64,000 nt of DNA from Streptomyces sp. NBC_01476 (GTDB lineage Bacteria; Actinomycetota; Actinomycetes; Streptomycetales; Streptomycetaceae), in NCBI RefSeq assembly GCF_036227265.1, contig NZ_CP109446.1, positions 6,527,001-6,591,000 on the forward strand, written 5' to 3'. A program made the translations under genes and the position numbers. The notes beneath the pieces were generated by a model. That model was given only the letters and a program-made list of their open reading frames with translations. It did no database searches and had not been told where the DNA came from. Positions within the stretch are counted from its first letter, which is position 1; each line of letters opens with the position of its first letter. Positions 1 to 8,792 of this stretch are shown here, piece after piece.

Positions 1-1965
1 CTCGGTGCCGACCGTGGCGCCCAGGTCGGCCAGGCCGCTGATGTAGACCTGATGGTCCTGGGTGATGGACACCAGCTTCGCCGCGACCTGGTCGGCGAGC
101 CCGAGCCTGGCCGCGTCGATGGCGTCCATGCTCCAGTCGTTGCCGCCGGTCACCGCACGGTGGTTGTAGGAGCGCACCCCCAGGTCGTGCAGCGCACCCG
201 GGTCGTCGGTGATCAGGTTGTACGGCCAGACCGGTTCCAGGTCGATGTTCTCGCTGTTCCTGATCTGCGCGGTCGGCTGGTACGAGTACGCGATGATGTC
301 GTTGTTCGACGCGTCCGCCGACGGCGGCAGCACCTGGGTGCGGTTGTAGTCGGTACGCGGCCAGTCCGGTATCTGACCCTGCGCGGTGGTCAGCTGGGAG
401 ATCAGCGCGCTGTCCCCGGTGTTCAGCAGCTGCGCGGCCTTGATCACCACCGGGAAGAGCGCGGCGTCCGCGGCCAGGTCGGTGGTCGGGTCCTGCACCG
501 CCCACTGCGTCTCGTGCGCGTTGGCGACCGCGTGCAGCTTTCCGTCCGAGCCGACCTTCTGGTAGGCGAGCAGGAAGACCGCGGAGTCCTTCAGCAGCGG
601 GTAGTACGTCCGCAGGAAGTTGAGGTCACCGGTGTCCTGGTACTGCTGCCAGATGTAGAGGCTGATCTCGGCGCCCGAAGTGACGTTGAGCGCGTTCCAG
701 TTGGGGCTGCCGGGCTCGCTGCAGGCCGAGTTCTGGCCGGCCCCCGGGTCGCCGCCGTTGCCGTTGAACCGCATCACCTCGGGGACACAGGCCCCCGGCA
801 GGCCGCCCATCTGCTGCTTGGTCCACGCCTCGATGCCGGGCAGAGCGTTCTGGTACAGGTTGAAGATCGGGATGTTGAGCGCGAAGTTGCCGCTGCTCAT
901 ATTGGCCGAGATCTGGGTGCGCAGATTCCACAGCCAGGTCTCCGAGGGGGTCCAGTTCTGGTGGTCCTGGCCGAAGTTGAACATGTCGGCGGCCCCGGCC
1001 TGGCTGCCCGGGATGGTGCCGCGCATGGAGGCGGCCTCCATGAACAGGTAGAGGGTGCGCAGCGACTCCATGTACTGGGCCTGGCCGTCGGCCGAATTGG
1101 CCTCCAGAACACCGGTGTTGGCCCAGAAGTCGGCCCACCAGGACTGCTGGGACGACAGCAGTGACGACTCGGCGGCGGTGGGATCGGAGCCGAGCAGATT
1201 CGCCGCGGTGGTGGCCGCGTTGCCGCCGGTCCACACCGGCGAACCCACGACGACCCGGAACGAACCGTCGGTGTTGGGCGTGAACGTGGTCCGCACCTGG
1301 GTGGAGTTGACCACCGACGAGGTCACACCGCGACCGCCCGCGGTGATCGCGGCGAGCGAGCCGAAGGTGCGGTCGGAGTGCCCGGGCTGGGAGTTGTCCA
1401 CCCAGGTCTCGGCGAGAGTGCCGGTAGCACCGGATACGGCCGCTGTGGGGGTCCGGCCGGACCACAGGCTGACGGTGGCAGTCTGCTGGGCGTTGGGGTT
1501 GGCGCCGGTGACGTCGACGATCAGTTCGTCCTTGGTCGCCGACACCCAGGCTTTGAGCGTCATACCGCCGCCGGACTCGTTGAGCACCCCGGTGTAGACG
1601 TCCAGGTAGCCCTTGAAGTCACTGGCGCCGGTGAGTGCCGACAGGCCCGGTATCTGCACCTGGCCGGGCGACTTGCGGTCGGGCAGCGTGTCCGCCCGGT
1701 TGAGCTGGGCGGTGAATCCGCCGGCCGCCCAGGCGGCCACCCCCAGCGAGCCGTTGCCCAGCGGCAGCGACTGGGCGGCGGCCGTGTTCGGGGCGCCCAG
1801 CACGATGTCGGAGCGGCGGATCACATTGGGGGTGTCGACGTGGAAACTGCCGTTCTGCCAGGCGGTGGTGGCGGTGGCCGCCGCGGCCGGCTGGGAAGAA
1901 ACAGCGGGTACGAGCAGTCCGGCCGCAAGAAGTGCGGCGGCTGCGATGACGGGTGGTCGGACCAT
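1..1965 (-). CDS. Secreted glycoside hydrolase, GH95-like, C-terminus outside the window
   Basis: The 655 visible residues are the N-terminal part of an exported carbohydrate-active enzyme; its 3' end lies left of base 1. Residues 1-30 form a signal peptide (long Ala/Leu core, Ala-rich cleavage zone). The stretch SLPLGNGSLGVAAW (residues 66-79) is the typical N-terminal strand of GH95-type enzymes (alpha-L-fucosidase/galactosidase family), and the Trp/Asn-rich middle is compatible with their (alpha/alpha)6 barrel. GGAGGT sits 6 nt before the ATG at 1965. It is transcribed leftward, divergent from the ATPase gene at 2212. The family assignment rests on motif style; the substrate is unknown. 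A neighbouring barrel family such as GH65 or a DUF5703 protein is possible. Confidence 0.7.
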   Translation of the reverse strand, partial: MVRPPVIAAAALLAAGLLVPAVSSQPAAAATATTAWQNGSFHVDTPNVIRRSDIVLGAPNTAAAQSLPLGNGSLGVAAWAAGGFTAQLNRADTLPDRKSPGQVQIPGLSALTGASDFKGYLDVYTGVLNESGGGMTLKAWVSATKDELIVDVTGANPNAQQTATVSLWSGRTPTAAVSGATGTLAETWVDNSQPGHSDRTFGSLAAITAGGRGVTSSVVNSTQVRTTFTPNTDGSFRVVVGSPVWTGGNAATTAANLLGSDPTAAESSLLSSQQSWWADFWANTGVLEANSADGQAQYMESLRTLYLFMEAASMRGTIPGSQAGAADMFNFGQDHQNWTPSETWLWNLRTQISANMSSGNFALNIPIFNLYQNALPGIEAWTKQQMGGLPGACVPEVMRFNGNGGDPGAGQNSACSEPGSPNWNALNVTSGAEISLYIWQQYQDTGDLNFLRTYYPLLKDSAVFLLAYQKVGSDGKLHAVANAHETQWAVQDPTTDLAADAALFPVVIKAAQLLNTGDSALISQLTTAQGQIPDWPRTDYNRTQVLPPSADASNNDIIAYSYQPTAQIRNSENIDLEPVWPYNLITDDPGALHDLGVRSYNHRAVTGGNDWSMDAIDAARLGLADQVAAKLVSITQDHQVYISGLADLGATVGTE

Positions 1966-2211
1966 TCGGAGACCTCCGAATGTGCGGTGCTGTGAGGACA
2001 CGGCCCCTCCCGAGGCAACGGGAATACGACACAGGCGGCGCAACATCCATGAAACACAGGGGATGAGTGCGCCACACAGTGGCGTCCCGGACCGACCATG
2101 TCAAGGGAAGAATCGGCAATACATCGGACGTATAAGGCGAGTTGCTGGAGATCTGGTCTGAACCAGCCAGTGACTTGGCGCACAGACGACTGGACGCGTC
2201 CGGGGCGGGGC

Positions 2212-2715
2212 ATGCCTATCGGCAGGGGAAGAGTACGGCCGGATCGGGGGAAGCCGACGGATACCACCGGGAACCGTTTACGACACGCGGTACGGCGGGC
2301 GGACCTGCCGGCCGTGTCCGAAACACGCGGGCTGCTCCGCGACCACCTGCGGCGCTGGGGTGTCCCCGCGCTCTCGGACACGGCGGAACTGCTCGCCAGC
2401 GAACTGCTCACCAACGCACTCCAGCACACCGGCGGCGGCGCGGTGCTGACCGCCACCTTGACCCGCCGCCCTCAGCACCGGCTGCGGGTGGAGGTACGGG
2501 ACTCCGCCGCCCGGCGGTCCAGGCTGCCGGGGGCGGGCATCTCCGCCAAGCCCTCCGCCGTCGGCGAGTACGCCACCTCAGGACGGGGGCTGATCCTGGT
2601 CGAGGCGCTCGCCGACGACTGGGGAGCGCAGCCACGGGGCCGCGGCAAGGTGGTCTGGTTCGAACTGGCCGCGGACGCCGGGCCGGTGGCCGGCGCGGAC
2701 ACGGACGCGGCCTGA
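2212..2715 (+). CDS. RsbW-like ATP-binding regulatory protein (HATPase_c_2)
   Basis: A small cytoplasmic GHKL-type ATPase of 167 residues, the kind used in streptomycetes as anti-sigma factors or switch kinases. The N-box reads ELLTNALQHT, followed by a VEVRDSA strand, where the usual DxG is D-S-A, and the lid motif GRGLILVEALADDWG. I chose the ATG at 2212 because the protein then begins shortly before the domain; an ATG at 2098 in the same frame would add 38 low-quality residues. Neither start has a convincing ribosome site. No sigma factor or phosphatase partner is adjacent, so the target is unknown. The gene ends against a strong hairpin shared with the convergent DUF2637 gene. Confidence 0.75.
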   Translation: MPIGRGRVRPDRGKPTDTTGNRLRHAVRRADLPAVSETRGLLRDHLRRWGVPALSDTAELLASELLTNALQHTGGGAVLTATLTRRPQHRLRVEVRDSAARRSRLPGAGISAKPSAVGEYATSGRGLILVEALADDWGAQPRGRGKVVWFELAADAGPVAGADTDAA

Positions 2716-2753
2716 CCGCCGGGCCCCCGGCCACCGCGCACCGGAAGACGCAA

Positions 2754-2798
2754 GCGGCGCGGCCCCGGGGAAGTCACCTCCCACCGGGGCCGCGCCGC
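2754..2798. terminator. Bidirectional hairpin terminator
   Basis: A perfect 15-bp stem (2754-2768 with 2784-2798, GCGGCGCGGCCCCGG and its complement) encloses a 15-nt loop. It lies between the convergent stops at 2715 and 2835 and can end transcription from both sides. There is no U-tract, as is common for high-GC actinomycete terminators. Confidence 0.8.
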
Positions 2799-2834
2799 CC
2801 GGATCCGTCCGCCGGATCCTGTCACTGCTTCGGC

Positions 2835-3935
2835 TCAGCCGAACTGCCGCTCCAGGTCCTGGAGTTTGCGCTCCAGCGAGTCCAGCCGGGGCAGCGTCAG
2901 CGTGTCGTCCTCAGCCGTCAGATCGACGGTGAACGGCGACGCCGCCTCCACCGCGGTGGACGCGCCGTGATCGGCGGCGGCCTCCTCGCGGACCGGCTGC
3001 AGCGCCGGCCGGGCCCGTACCGGCAGTTCACCGGCCGGGAGTTCGGCCGATGGCCCTATGGCAGGCTCCGATGCGGCCTGACCGCCGCCTGCCGCGCTCG
3101 CCGCGGGCAGCTCCACCTGCCGGCCGCCCCGGCCGCCACCGCGCGGCCACGGCCGGTGCTGGCGGTTGAAGGCCTTTATCCGGGCCCGCTCCAGACGGTC
3201 GTGGTCCCGGCGGCGCAGCGCGTTGTGCTCACGCTGCCGCTTGTCCTCCCGGACCTCCTCGACCGCCTCGTCCAGCGACCGTACGTTCTCCAGCAGCATC
3301 AACGACCAGGCACCGTAGGTCTCCCGGGGCGCCCGCAGCCAGCGCACCATCCGGATCTGCGGCAGCGGACGCGGCACCAGGCCCTGCTCGCGCAGCGCGG
3401 CCCGGCGAGTCTGCTTCAGCGCCCGGTCGAAGAGCACCGCCGCGGAGAGCGACATGCCCGCGAAGAACTGCGGGGCGCCGGCGTGGTCGATGCCGCGCGG
3501 GGCGTGCACCCAGTTGAACCAGGCCGCGGCGCCGGCGAAGAGCCACACCAGCATGCGCGAGCCGAGGGCCGCGTCGCCGTGGCTGGCCTCGCGGACCGCG
3601 AGCACGGAGCAGAACATGGCCGCGCCGTCCAGGCCGAACGGCACCAGGTACTCCCAGCCGTTGGTCAGGCCGAGGTTCTGCTGACCGAAGCCGACCAGGC
3701 CGTGGAAGGAGAGCGCCGCGGCGACCGCCGCGCAGCAGAAGAGCAGCACGTACGACGCACTGCCGTAGACCGCCTCCTTGCGCCGGCGGCGCTCCTCGCT
3801 GCGCTCCCACGAGTCGGCCTCGTCCGCCCCGCCCGTGGTGCGGCGGTTGCGGAACACGACGGCGCAGGCAACGAGAACGACCAGGCCGACGATGCCCGAG
3901 ATCGTCCAGTTCAGCGATATGTCGGTAAGTCTCAT
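2835..3935 (-). CDS. DUF2637 family membrane protein
   Basis: A 366-residue integral membrane protein. Predicted helices lie at about residues 10-29, 58-78, 95-113, 125-143 and 157-172, with a highly charged segment (SWERSEERRRRKE) between the first two. Residues 200-260 are basic and Arg-rich. The tail is Pro/Ala-rich and closes with a short Leu-heptad stretch (LDSLERKLQDLERQFG) that may form a coiled coil. The four-helix core matches the DUF2637 family of streptomycete chromosomes and plasmids; no biochemical function is established. GAGGA lies 7 nt before the ATG. The gene is downstream of the FhuF-like gene, with 178 nt between them. Confidence 0.7.
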   Translation of the reverse strand: MRLTDISLNWTISGIVGLVVLVACAVVFRNRRTTGGADEADSWERSEERRRRKEAVYGSASYVLLFCCAAVAAALSFHGLVGFGQQNLGLTNGWEYLVPFGLDGAAMFCSVLAVREASHGDAALGSRMLVWLFAGAAAWFNWVHAPRGIDHAGAPQFFAGMSLSAAVLFDRALKQTRRAALREQGLVPRPLPQIRMVRWLRAPRETYGAWSLMLLENVRSLDEAVEEVREDKRQREHNALRRRDHDRLERARIKAFNRQHRPWPRGGGRGGRQVELPAASAAGGGQAASEPAIGPSAELPAGELPVRARPALQPVREEAAADHGASTAVEAASPFTVDLTAEDDTLTLPRLDSLERKLQDLERQFG

Positions 3936-4113
3936 GTGCGAATCCTCGTGTCGCTTCCGTCGCGCTCGGGGTCGTGGACCGGTTGACGACCGCCATCATT
4001 GCGAAGAGCGCGGATACGTGCAGACGTTATGGCACAAGAGCACGCGTACGGTGACCTGTCCTCGAACTCTCGTGCCAGAACAGCTGAGTTGATCGAGATC
4101 GTAGCGTGACGGC

Positions 4114-4950
4114 TCAGGCTGCCGTCGCCCGGCGGTCGATACGGTCCGGATTGCGGTCCCGCGGGCAGCCCGCGCAGGGGGCGGTGGGACTGATGGTGTA
4201 GAAGAGACAGCACGAGAGGCGCTTCCGGGTTGCTCCGGCCGTCTGACGTACGGGAATTGACGGAGAGTCGGCTTCTGCAGGTGATGCGGGTACGGCGGTG
4301 AAGGCGGCGCCGCCGGCGAACGGAGCGGTGCCGCCCGGCAGCAGCGCGGTCAGTTCGGCCACCGCGCGGTCCGCTTCGCCGAGCGACCGCCCGACGTACC
4401 AGAGCCCTTCGGCGACCTCGTCGGTCGCCATGCCCCACAGCGCACGCGGCCCGCGGCGCAGCAGCGGCCGGAACGCGGTGAGCACGGGGGTGAGATGTCC
4501 GGCGAGCGCGGCGCGCAGTTCACGGCGCAGCGCCGCTTCGCCGGGGACGGGACGGGCCCCCGGCAGCCGCGCCGCCGGGTCGTCCGGCAGGCATACGAAG
4601 TCGCGTACGCGGACGGTGATCCGTCCGGTGGCCGGGTGGGCGGCCACGGCGGTGACGGGCAGCAGCGGCACGCGGCGGCGCAGGAACCACGGCGCGGTGA
4701 AGAGCAGGCAGGCGGGCCAGAGGTAGCGGTGCAGGGCCAGTGTCGCGGCCACGTCGGGCCGCGGCGCTCGGCCGTGTTCGCGGGTCAGCCGGTCGGTCTC
4801 CCGCGCCACGTGGGCGGTCAGCGCGGGGCCGCCGCGGGCCAGCTCGTCCGCGGTGATCCAGCCGGCGCCGCCGCGGGGGGCGGCGGCGCTGATCTTCAGG
4901 CCGGGGTGGACGGCGGCGAGCCGGGCGTAACTGGAGGTGATCGCTTGCAT
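4114..4950 (-). CDS. FhuF-like (2Fe-2S) ferric-siderophore reductase
   Basis: A 278-residue protein predicted to reduce ferric siderophores in the cytoplasm and so release iron. The C-terminus carries the FhuF-type cluster signature: RLSCCLF, ten residues, then CAGC, so four cysteines in C-C-x10-C-x2-C spacing near residues 245-260. The N-terminal two thirds is an Ala/Leu-rich helical domain without other recognisable motifs. The ATG at 4950 is preferred over an in-frame GTG at 4971 because the iron box lies between and over these codons. It is the only iron gene seen here; no siderophore transporter is adjacent. Confidence 0.75.
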   Translation of the reverse strand: MQAITSSYARLAAVHPGLKISAAAPRGGAGWITADELARGGPALTAHVARETDRLTREHGRAPRPDVAATLALHRYLWPACLLFTAPWFLRRRVPLLPVTAVAAHPATGRITVRVRDFVCLPDDPAARLPGARPVPGEAALRRELRAALAGHLTPVLTAFRPLLRRGPRALWGMATDEVAEGLWYVGRSLGEADRAVAELTALLPGGTAPFAGGAAFTAVPASPAEADSPSIPVRQTAGATRKRLSCCLFYTISPTAPCAGCPRDRNPDRIDRRATAA

Positions 4951-4966
4951 GGCAAGGCTTACCTTA
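4948..4966 (-). promoter_or_regulatory. Iron box (IdeR/DmdR-type operator)
   Basis: Read on the + strand, the right 12 bases (4955-4966, AGGCTTACCTTA) match the right side of the actinobacterial iron box TWAGGTWAGSCTWACCTWA perfectly; by my count the whole 19-mer fits 16 positions in the opposite reading. It overlaps the start codon of the FhuF-like gene and a TAAGGT hexamer that could be its -10. Iron-loaded DmdR/IdeR binding would therefore block a very short or absent leader directly. Confidence 0.75.
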
Positions 4967-5050
4967 GCCACGGGAACGGGGGTTTACCCTGACCCCAGTA
5001 CGCCACCCGGGTGACGGCTGGCGGAATCCTCGGACACGGAAGGGACCTCG

Positions 5051-5719
5051 GTGGATCAGGCCGCGCACACCGGGGTCCCGGCCCCCCGCGAGCCGCGGCT
5101 GCCGGAGCGGCTGTCGGTACGGGACCAGGTGCTCGACGGGCTGCGGGCGGAGATCGTCGGCGGCGGGCTGGCGCCGGGGTCGGTGCATTCGGCGCCGGCG
5201 CTGGCCGAGCGGTACGGGGTGTCGGCGACGCCGGTGCGGGAGGCGATGCAGGTGCTCGCCCGCGAGGGGGCGGTCGAGGTGCTGCCGAACCGGGGGTTCC
5301 GGGTGGCCGAGCGCACGGCGCGGGATCTGGCGGAGCTGGCGCAGGTGCGGGCGCTGCTGGAGGTCCCGGTGGTGCTGGCGCTGGCCAGGTCGGTGCCGTC
5401 GGGGCGGTGGGAGCGGTTGCGGCCGCTGGCCGAGGAGACGGTCGCGGTGGCGGCGCTCGGGGACCGGGCGGCGTACGCGGAGGCGGACCGGGCCTTCCAC
5501 CGGGCGCTGCTGGAGTTCTCCGGCAACCTTCAGCTCGTCTCGGTCGCGGAGGAGTTGCACCGCCGCGCCCAGTGGCCGCCGGCGGGGCCGCGCGGGCCCG
5601 GCACGATTCTCGCTGACGCGACCGAGCACGGGGTCCTGCTGGAGGCGTTGATCGCCGGCGACGTCCGGGTTGTCGAGTCCCTCGCCCGCGAGCACTTCGC
5701 CGGCTCCACCTGGCGCTAG
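5051..5719 (+). CDS. GntR-family regulator, FadR/FCD subfamily
   Basis: A 222-residue one-component regulator. Residues 20-90 form the GntR winged helix (LAERYGVSATPVREAMQVLA is the recognition region). The rest is an all-helical FCD effector domain with the D-x3-H pair in AEADRAFHRAL and later histidines in TEHGVLLEAL and AREHFAG, the usual metal-binding set. FCD proteins sense carboxylic acids; the ligand here is unknown. Start is GTG, with GAAGGGA upstream. It diverges from the FhuF-like gene 100 bp away, and nothing but repeats follows it, so its target is not evident from context. Confidence 0.8.
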   Translation: MDQAAHTGVPAPREPRLPERLSVRDQVLDGLRAEIVGGGLAPGSVHSAPALAERYGVSATPVREAMQVLAREGAVEVLPNRGFRVAERTARDLAELAQVRALLEVPVVLALARSVPSGRWERLRPLAEETVAVAALGDRAAYAEADRAFHRALLEFSGNLQLVSVAEELHRRAQWPPAGPRGPGTILADATEHGVLLEALIAGDVRVVESLAREHFAGSTWR

Positions 5720-5794
5720 CCTCCGGCGGCACCCCCGAACCCCCGTCCGCGGTGCGTCCCCGGGGCCCTGGCGGCGCGCCCCACGGCCTTGCCC

Positions 5795-5999
5795 GCGCGT
5801 GGCGTTCTCCCGGCGGGCCCGGGGGGCGCGGACAGGACTTTCGCGTCCCAGCGTCGTCGTCCGCCTGTGCGGGTCCGGCGGAGTCCGGTCCGGCCCGGGG
5901 GTCGTCCGCGCGTGGCGTTCTCCCGGCGTGGCCGGTGGGGCGCGGACAGGGGTGGGGGCCGGCCGCGGTCGGTGGCGTTCTCCCGGCGGACGGTGGGGG
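5795..5999. repeat. Three copies of an intergenic GTGGCGTTCTCCCGGC repeat
   Basis: The gene-free stretch 5720-6002 contains two near-identical blocks of about 42 bp (5795-5836 and 5908-5950). Each runs from GCGCGTGGCGTTCTCCCGGCG to GGCGCGGACAGG. A third, shorter copy of the core is at 5971-5999. A diverged relative (GTGGCGTTCGCCCG) occurs near 24590. The stretch has no convincing open frame. This looks like a dispersed extragenic element rather than coding sequence. Confidence 0.7.
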
Positions 6000-6002
6000 C
6001 GG

Positions 6003-6752
6003 TCAGAGGGTGAAGGCGGGGGAGAGCCAGGCGGGGATGTTGCCGAGGAGGGTGTAGAGGCGGGCCGCTTCCGCGCGGAGGGCCGCGGCGGTTTCGTCGG
6101 GTTCGAGGTCGGCGAGGGCGAGGAGGGCCGGCGCGGTGCCGACGAGGTGGCCGAGGGAGACCCGGATCCGCAGCGACTCGGCGAAGCCGTGCCTCGCCTC
6201 GGCGAGGTCGCCGTCCGCGGCGGCCAGCCCGGCCAGGTGCCGCCAGGTGAAGGAGGTGAGGAAGGTGTCGCCGTGGGCCACCGCCCCGGCGTGCGCACGG
6301 CGGTAGGCGGCCCGCGCCGCCGTCGGGTTCGCCGCGATGTTCTCCGCGACCAGCCCGCGCCGGAAGTCCAGCAGTGGCCGCCCCGGCGACCCGGGGGAGA
6401 GCAGCGCCGCGCTCCGCCCGAACGCCGACCTCGCCTCGTCCGCCCGGTCCCGTACCGAGAAGAGCGTCGCCCCGTACGCCAGATAGCCCCGCTCCGAGGC
6501 CGCCGCCCCCCGCTCCTCGTCACTGGCCGCCAGCGCCTCGGCCACCCGCAGCGCGTCCTCCGCCTCGGCCCACCCCTCCAACTGGTAGAAGCACCCCTCC
6601 ACCAGCAGCTCCGCTCTGCTCAGCGCGGCCCCCGCGTCGTCCTCGCAGAAGGGGGCGAGCAGCGCCGCCGCCTCGGACCAGCAGCCGCGTGCCCGCAGCC
6701 GCCACACGTCCGGTACCCCGACCACAGATGCCGACAGGGCGGTCTCCGCCAC
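6003..6752 (-). CDS. TPR-like helical-repeat protein, function unknown
   Basis: A 249-residue, almost entirely helical, Ala/Leu/Glu-rich protein. Repeated segments such as GCWSEAAALLAPF, AEAEDALRVAEALAA and ADEARSAFGRSAALL have TPR-like spacing, so a protein-interaction scaffold is likely. There is no signal peptide or catalytic motif. I propose the GTG at 6752 (GGGGGAGAGG just upstream). The frame stays open to 6980, but that extension crosses a hairpin and a lower-GC, promoter-like stretch. It lies 240 bp downstream of pucR on the same strand, separated by a terminator, so it is probably a separate transcript. Confidence 0.55.
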   Translation of the reverse strand: MAETALSASVVGVPDVWRLRARGCWSEAAALLAPFCEDDAGAALSRAELLVEGCFYQLEGWAEAEDALRVAEALAASDEERGAAASERGYLAYGATLFSVRDRADEARSAFGRSAALLSPGSPGRPLLDFRRGLVAENIAANPTAARAAYRRAHAGAVAHGDTFLTSFTWRHLAGLAAADGDLAEARHGFAESLRIRVSLGHLVGTAPALLALADLEPDETAAALRAEAARLYTLLGNIPAWLSPAFTL

Positions 6753-6807
6753 AGCCTCTCCCCCAAGCGCGTCATCGAGCCAGTGTGAGCCAGGCAACTC
6801 CGTGCCC

Positions 6808-6833
6808 GCCCGCACGTGTACGCGCGTGCGGGC
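6808..6833 (-). terminator. Hairpin downstream of pucR
   Basis: A 9-bp perfect stem (6808-6816 with 6825-6833, GCCCGCACG/CGTGCGGGC) with an 8-nt loop. It lies between the pucR stop (6993) and the proposed start of the TPR-like gene (6752), and would separate the two transcripts. Confidence 0.6.
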
Positions 6834-6925
6834 CGCCGACCGTGAGTTGACCTCCGGATGTCCGTCAGTCGACAACCAGTGGCCGAAGTCCAGCACGGGG
6901 AGGGGGCCCGCGCCAAGGGGTCGGA

Positions 6926-6951
6926 GATCACTTCTTGTGAATGGGATCACT
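6926..6951. promoter_or_regulatory. GATCACT direct repeat in a low-GC leader
   Basis: Two exact GATCACT heptamers at 6926-6932 and 6945-6951 start 19 bp apart, in a stretch visibly poorer in GC than its surroundings, between pucR and the TPR-like gene. They resemble a direct-repeat operator upstream of the latter gene. No candidate regulator can be named. Confidence 0.4.
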
Positions 6952-6992
6952 AATGCGGCGGCTGGCTGTACCCCGCACACGGTGGTAAAGCG

Positions 6993-8735
6993 TCAGCTCA
7001 TCCGCAGTGCGAGGAAGAAGTCCAGCTTGTCCTCCAGCCGGGCCAGGTCCCGCCCGGTGAGCTGCTCGATCCGCCCGATCCGGTAGCGCAGCGTGTTGAC
7101 GTGCAGGTGCAGCCGGGTGGCGCAGCGGGTCCAGGAGCCGTCGCACTCCAGGAACGCCTCCAGCGTCGGGATCAGCTCGGCCCGGTGCCGCCGGTCGTAC
7201 GCCCGCAGCGGGTCCAGCAGCCGCGCGGTGAAGGCCCGGCGGACGTCGTCCGGCACGAACGGCAGCAGCAGGACGTGCGAGGCCAGCTCCTCGTGCCCGG
7301 CGACGCAGACCCGCCCCGGCCGCGCCGCCGCCACCCGGCGGGCGTGCCTGGCCTCCTCCAGCGCGCCGCGCAGCCCCTCGGGGGAGTGCACCGCCGCGCT
7401 CACCCCGACCGTCAGCCGGCCGTCCTCGCCGAGCCCGCGGGACATCGGCCCGCGCAGCTGCGCCAGCACCCGCTCCGCCACCAGCGGCACGGGCGGCGCC
7501 GCGGCGCCGCCCTCCGGGCCGGCCGGCTGTTCCGTCGCTCCCACGGCCCCCGGCACCCCCACAGCGACAGGCGACCCCGGCGCCGCCCCCGCCGTACCCC
7601 GCGCCGGCAGCAGCGGCACCAGCGCCATCGCCGTGCCGTCCGCGTGCGCCACCGCGATCCGCTCGGCCGCGGCCGGGCCGGCCTCCGCCGGGTCGGCCAG
7701 TGCCTCCTCCAGCAGCGCCTGGGCGACCGGACCTGACGCCGCCTCGCCGCCCGACCAGTCGACCCTGGCCACCACGATCTGCCACTGCGGCACCGCCCCG
7801 GCACCCGGCACCAGCACCGGCGCCGCCGCCCGCAGCCGGGCACCGGTCTCGGCCGCCGGGGCGCCGCCGCCGAGCAGTTCGAAGACCTCCGTGGCCAGCC
7901 GCCGCCGTACCGTGCGGGCCGCCTCGCGCCGGTCACGTTCCACCGCGATCAGCTGGGTGACGCCGTGCAGCAGGTCGAGCCGCTCGGCCGGCCACTCGCC
8001 GGCGTCCGCCGCCACCGCGAGGAACCAGTCGGAGAGCACCGTGGCCCGTACGTCCGAGGTGCCGTCGCCGGCCCGGACCGGGAAGAGCGAGTACGTCCGG
8101 CCGCCCTGGACCGCGACCCGGTACGGCACCGGGCGGGCGGTACGGGCCGCGGCCTGCCCGGCGCCGGCCAGCTCCGCCCGCAGCGCGGCGGGCAGTGGCC
8201 GCTCGGAGCCGCCGATCTCCCGGCCGGTGGCCGACAGCACCCAGGCCCGCAGGTCCAGATCGGTGCCGAGCAGATCGAGCACCGCGTCCGGGCCGCTGCT
8301 GCCCGGTCCTGAGGACATCAGCCGCCGGTGCCGGTCGACGACCGCCGCCAGGTCGCCGGCCCGCTCGGTGGAGACCTGCCGGACCACGTACTCCGTGATG
8401 GTGGCGAAGGAGACCTGCTCGTTCACCGCGAAGAGCGGCAGCCGGTTGCGGGCGCAGGCGGCGATCAGGTCGCCCGGGATCTCGGCGTGATCCGCCTCGC
8501 CTGCCGCGAGGCCGGCCACTCCGGCGCCGGCCAGGTGCCGGACGAAGGGGTCGGAGTCGGCCGGGGAGTGCCACCAGGCCAGGCCGGTGAGCACCAGTTC
8601 GCCGCCGGTGAGGTAACGGCTGGGGTCGCGCATGTCGGTCGTCATGACGCCGCGTACCGTACGGTCGAGTTCGTCCTCGCCGCCGAGCAGCCGCAGGCCG
8701 AGACCTTCGGTTTCCAGCAGGGCCCGCAGCCGCAT
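6993..8735 (-). CDS. pucR: PucR-family transcriptional regulator of purine catabolism
   Basis: A 580-residue regulator. The N-terminal purine-catabolism domain covers about residues 1-130 (VRGVMTTDMRDPSRYL, LVLTGLAWW). A long middle region follows, with an Ala/Gly/Pro-rich insert around residues 370-420. The C-terminal PucR helix-turn-helix is intact (LEAFLECDGSWTRCATRLHL then HVNTLRYRIGRIE). Family members activate urate and allantoin genes in response to nitrogen or purine intermediates. It diverges from the xanthine dehydrogenase genes across 328 bp, the classic arrangement for a regulator of that operon. Confidence 0.88.
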   Translation of the reverse strand: MRLRALLETEGLGLRLLGGEDELDRTVRGVMTTDMRDPSRYLTGGELVLTGLAWWHSPADSDPFVRHLAGAGVAGLAAGEADHAEIPGDLIAACARNRLPLFAVNEQVSFATITEYVVRQVSTERAGDLAAVVDRHRRLMSSGPGSSGPDAVLDLLGTDLDLRAWVLSATGREIGGSERPLPAALRAELAGAGQAAARTARPVPYRVAVQGGRTYSLFPVRAGDGTSDVRATVLSDWFLAVAADAGEWPAERLDLLHGVTQLIAVERDRREAARTVRRRLATEVFELLGGGAPAAETGARLRAAAPVLVPGAGAVPQWQIVVARVDWSGGEAASGPVAQALLEEALADPAEAGPAAAERIAVAHADGTAMALVPLLPARGTAGAAPGSPVAVGVPGAVGATEQPAGPEGGAAAPPVPLVAERVLAQLRGPMSRGLGEDGRLTVGVSAAVHSPEGLRGALEEARHARRVAAARPGRVCVAGHEELASHVLLLPFVPDDVRRAFTARLLDPLRAYDRRHRAELIPTLEAFLECDGSWTRCATRLHLHVNTLRYRIGRIEQLTGRDLARLEDKLDFFLALRMS

Positions 8736-8792
8736 CGTTGTCGCCTTGTCGTGAGCAATCCGTGCGCATCCCAGGGTGACGGGGGAGCCGTT

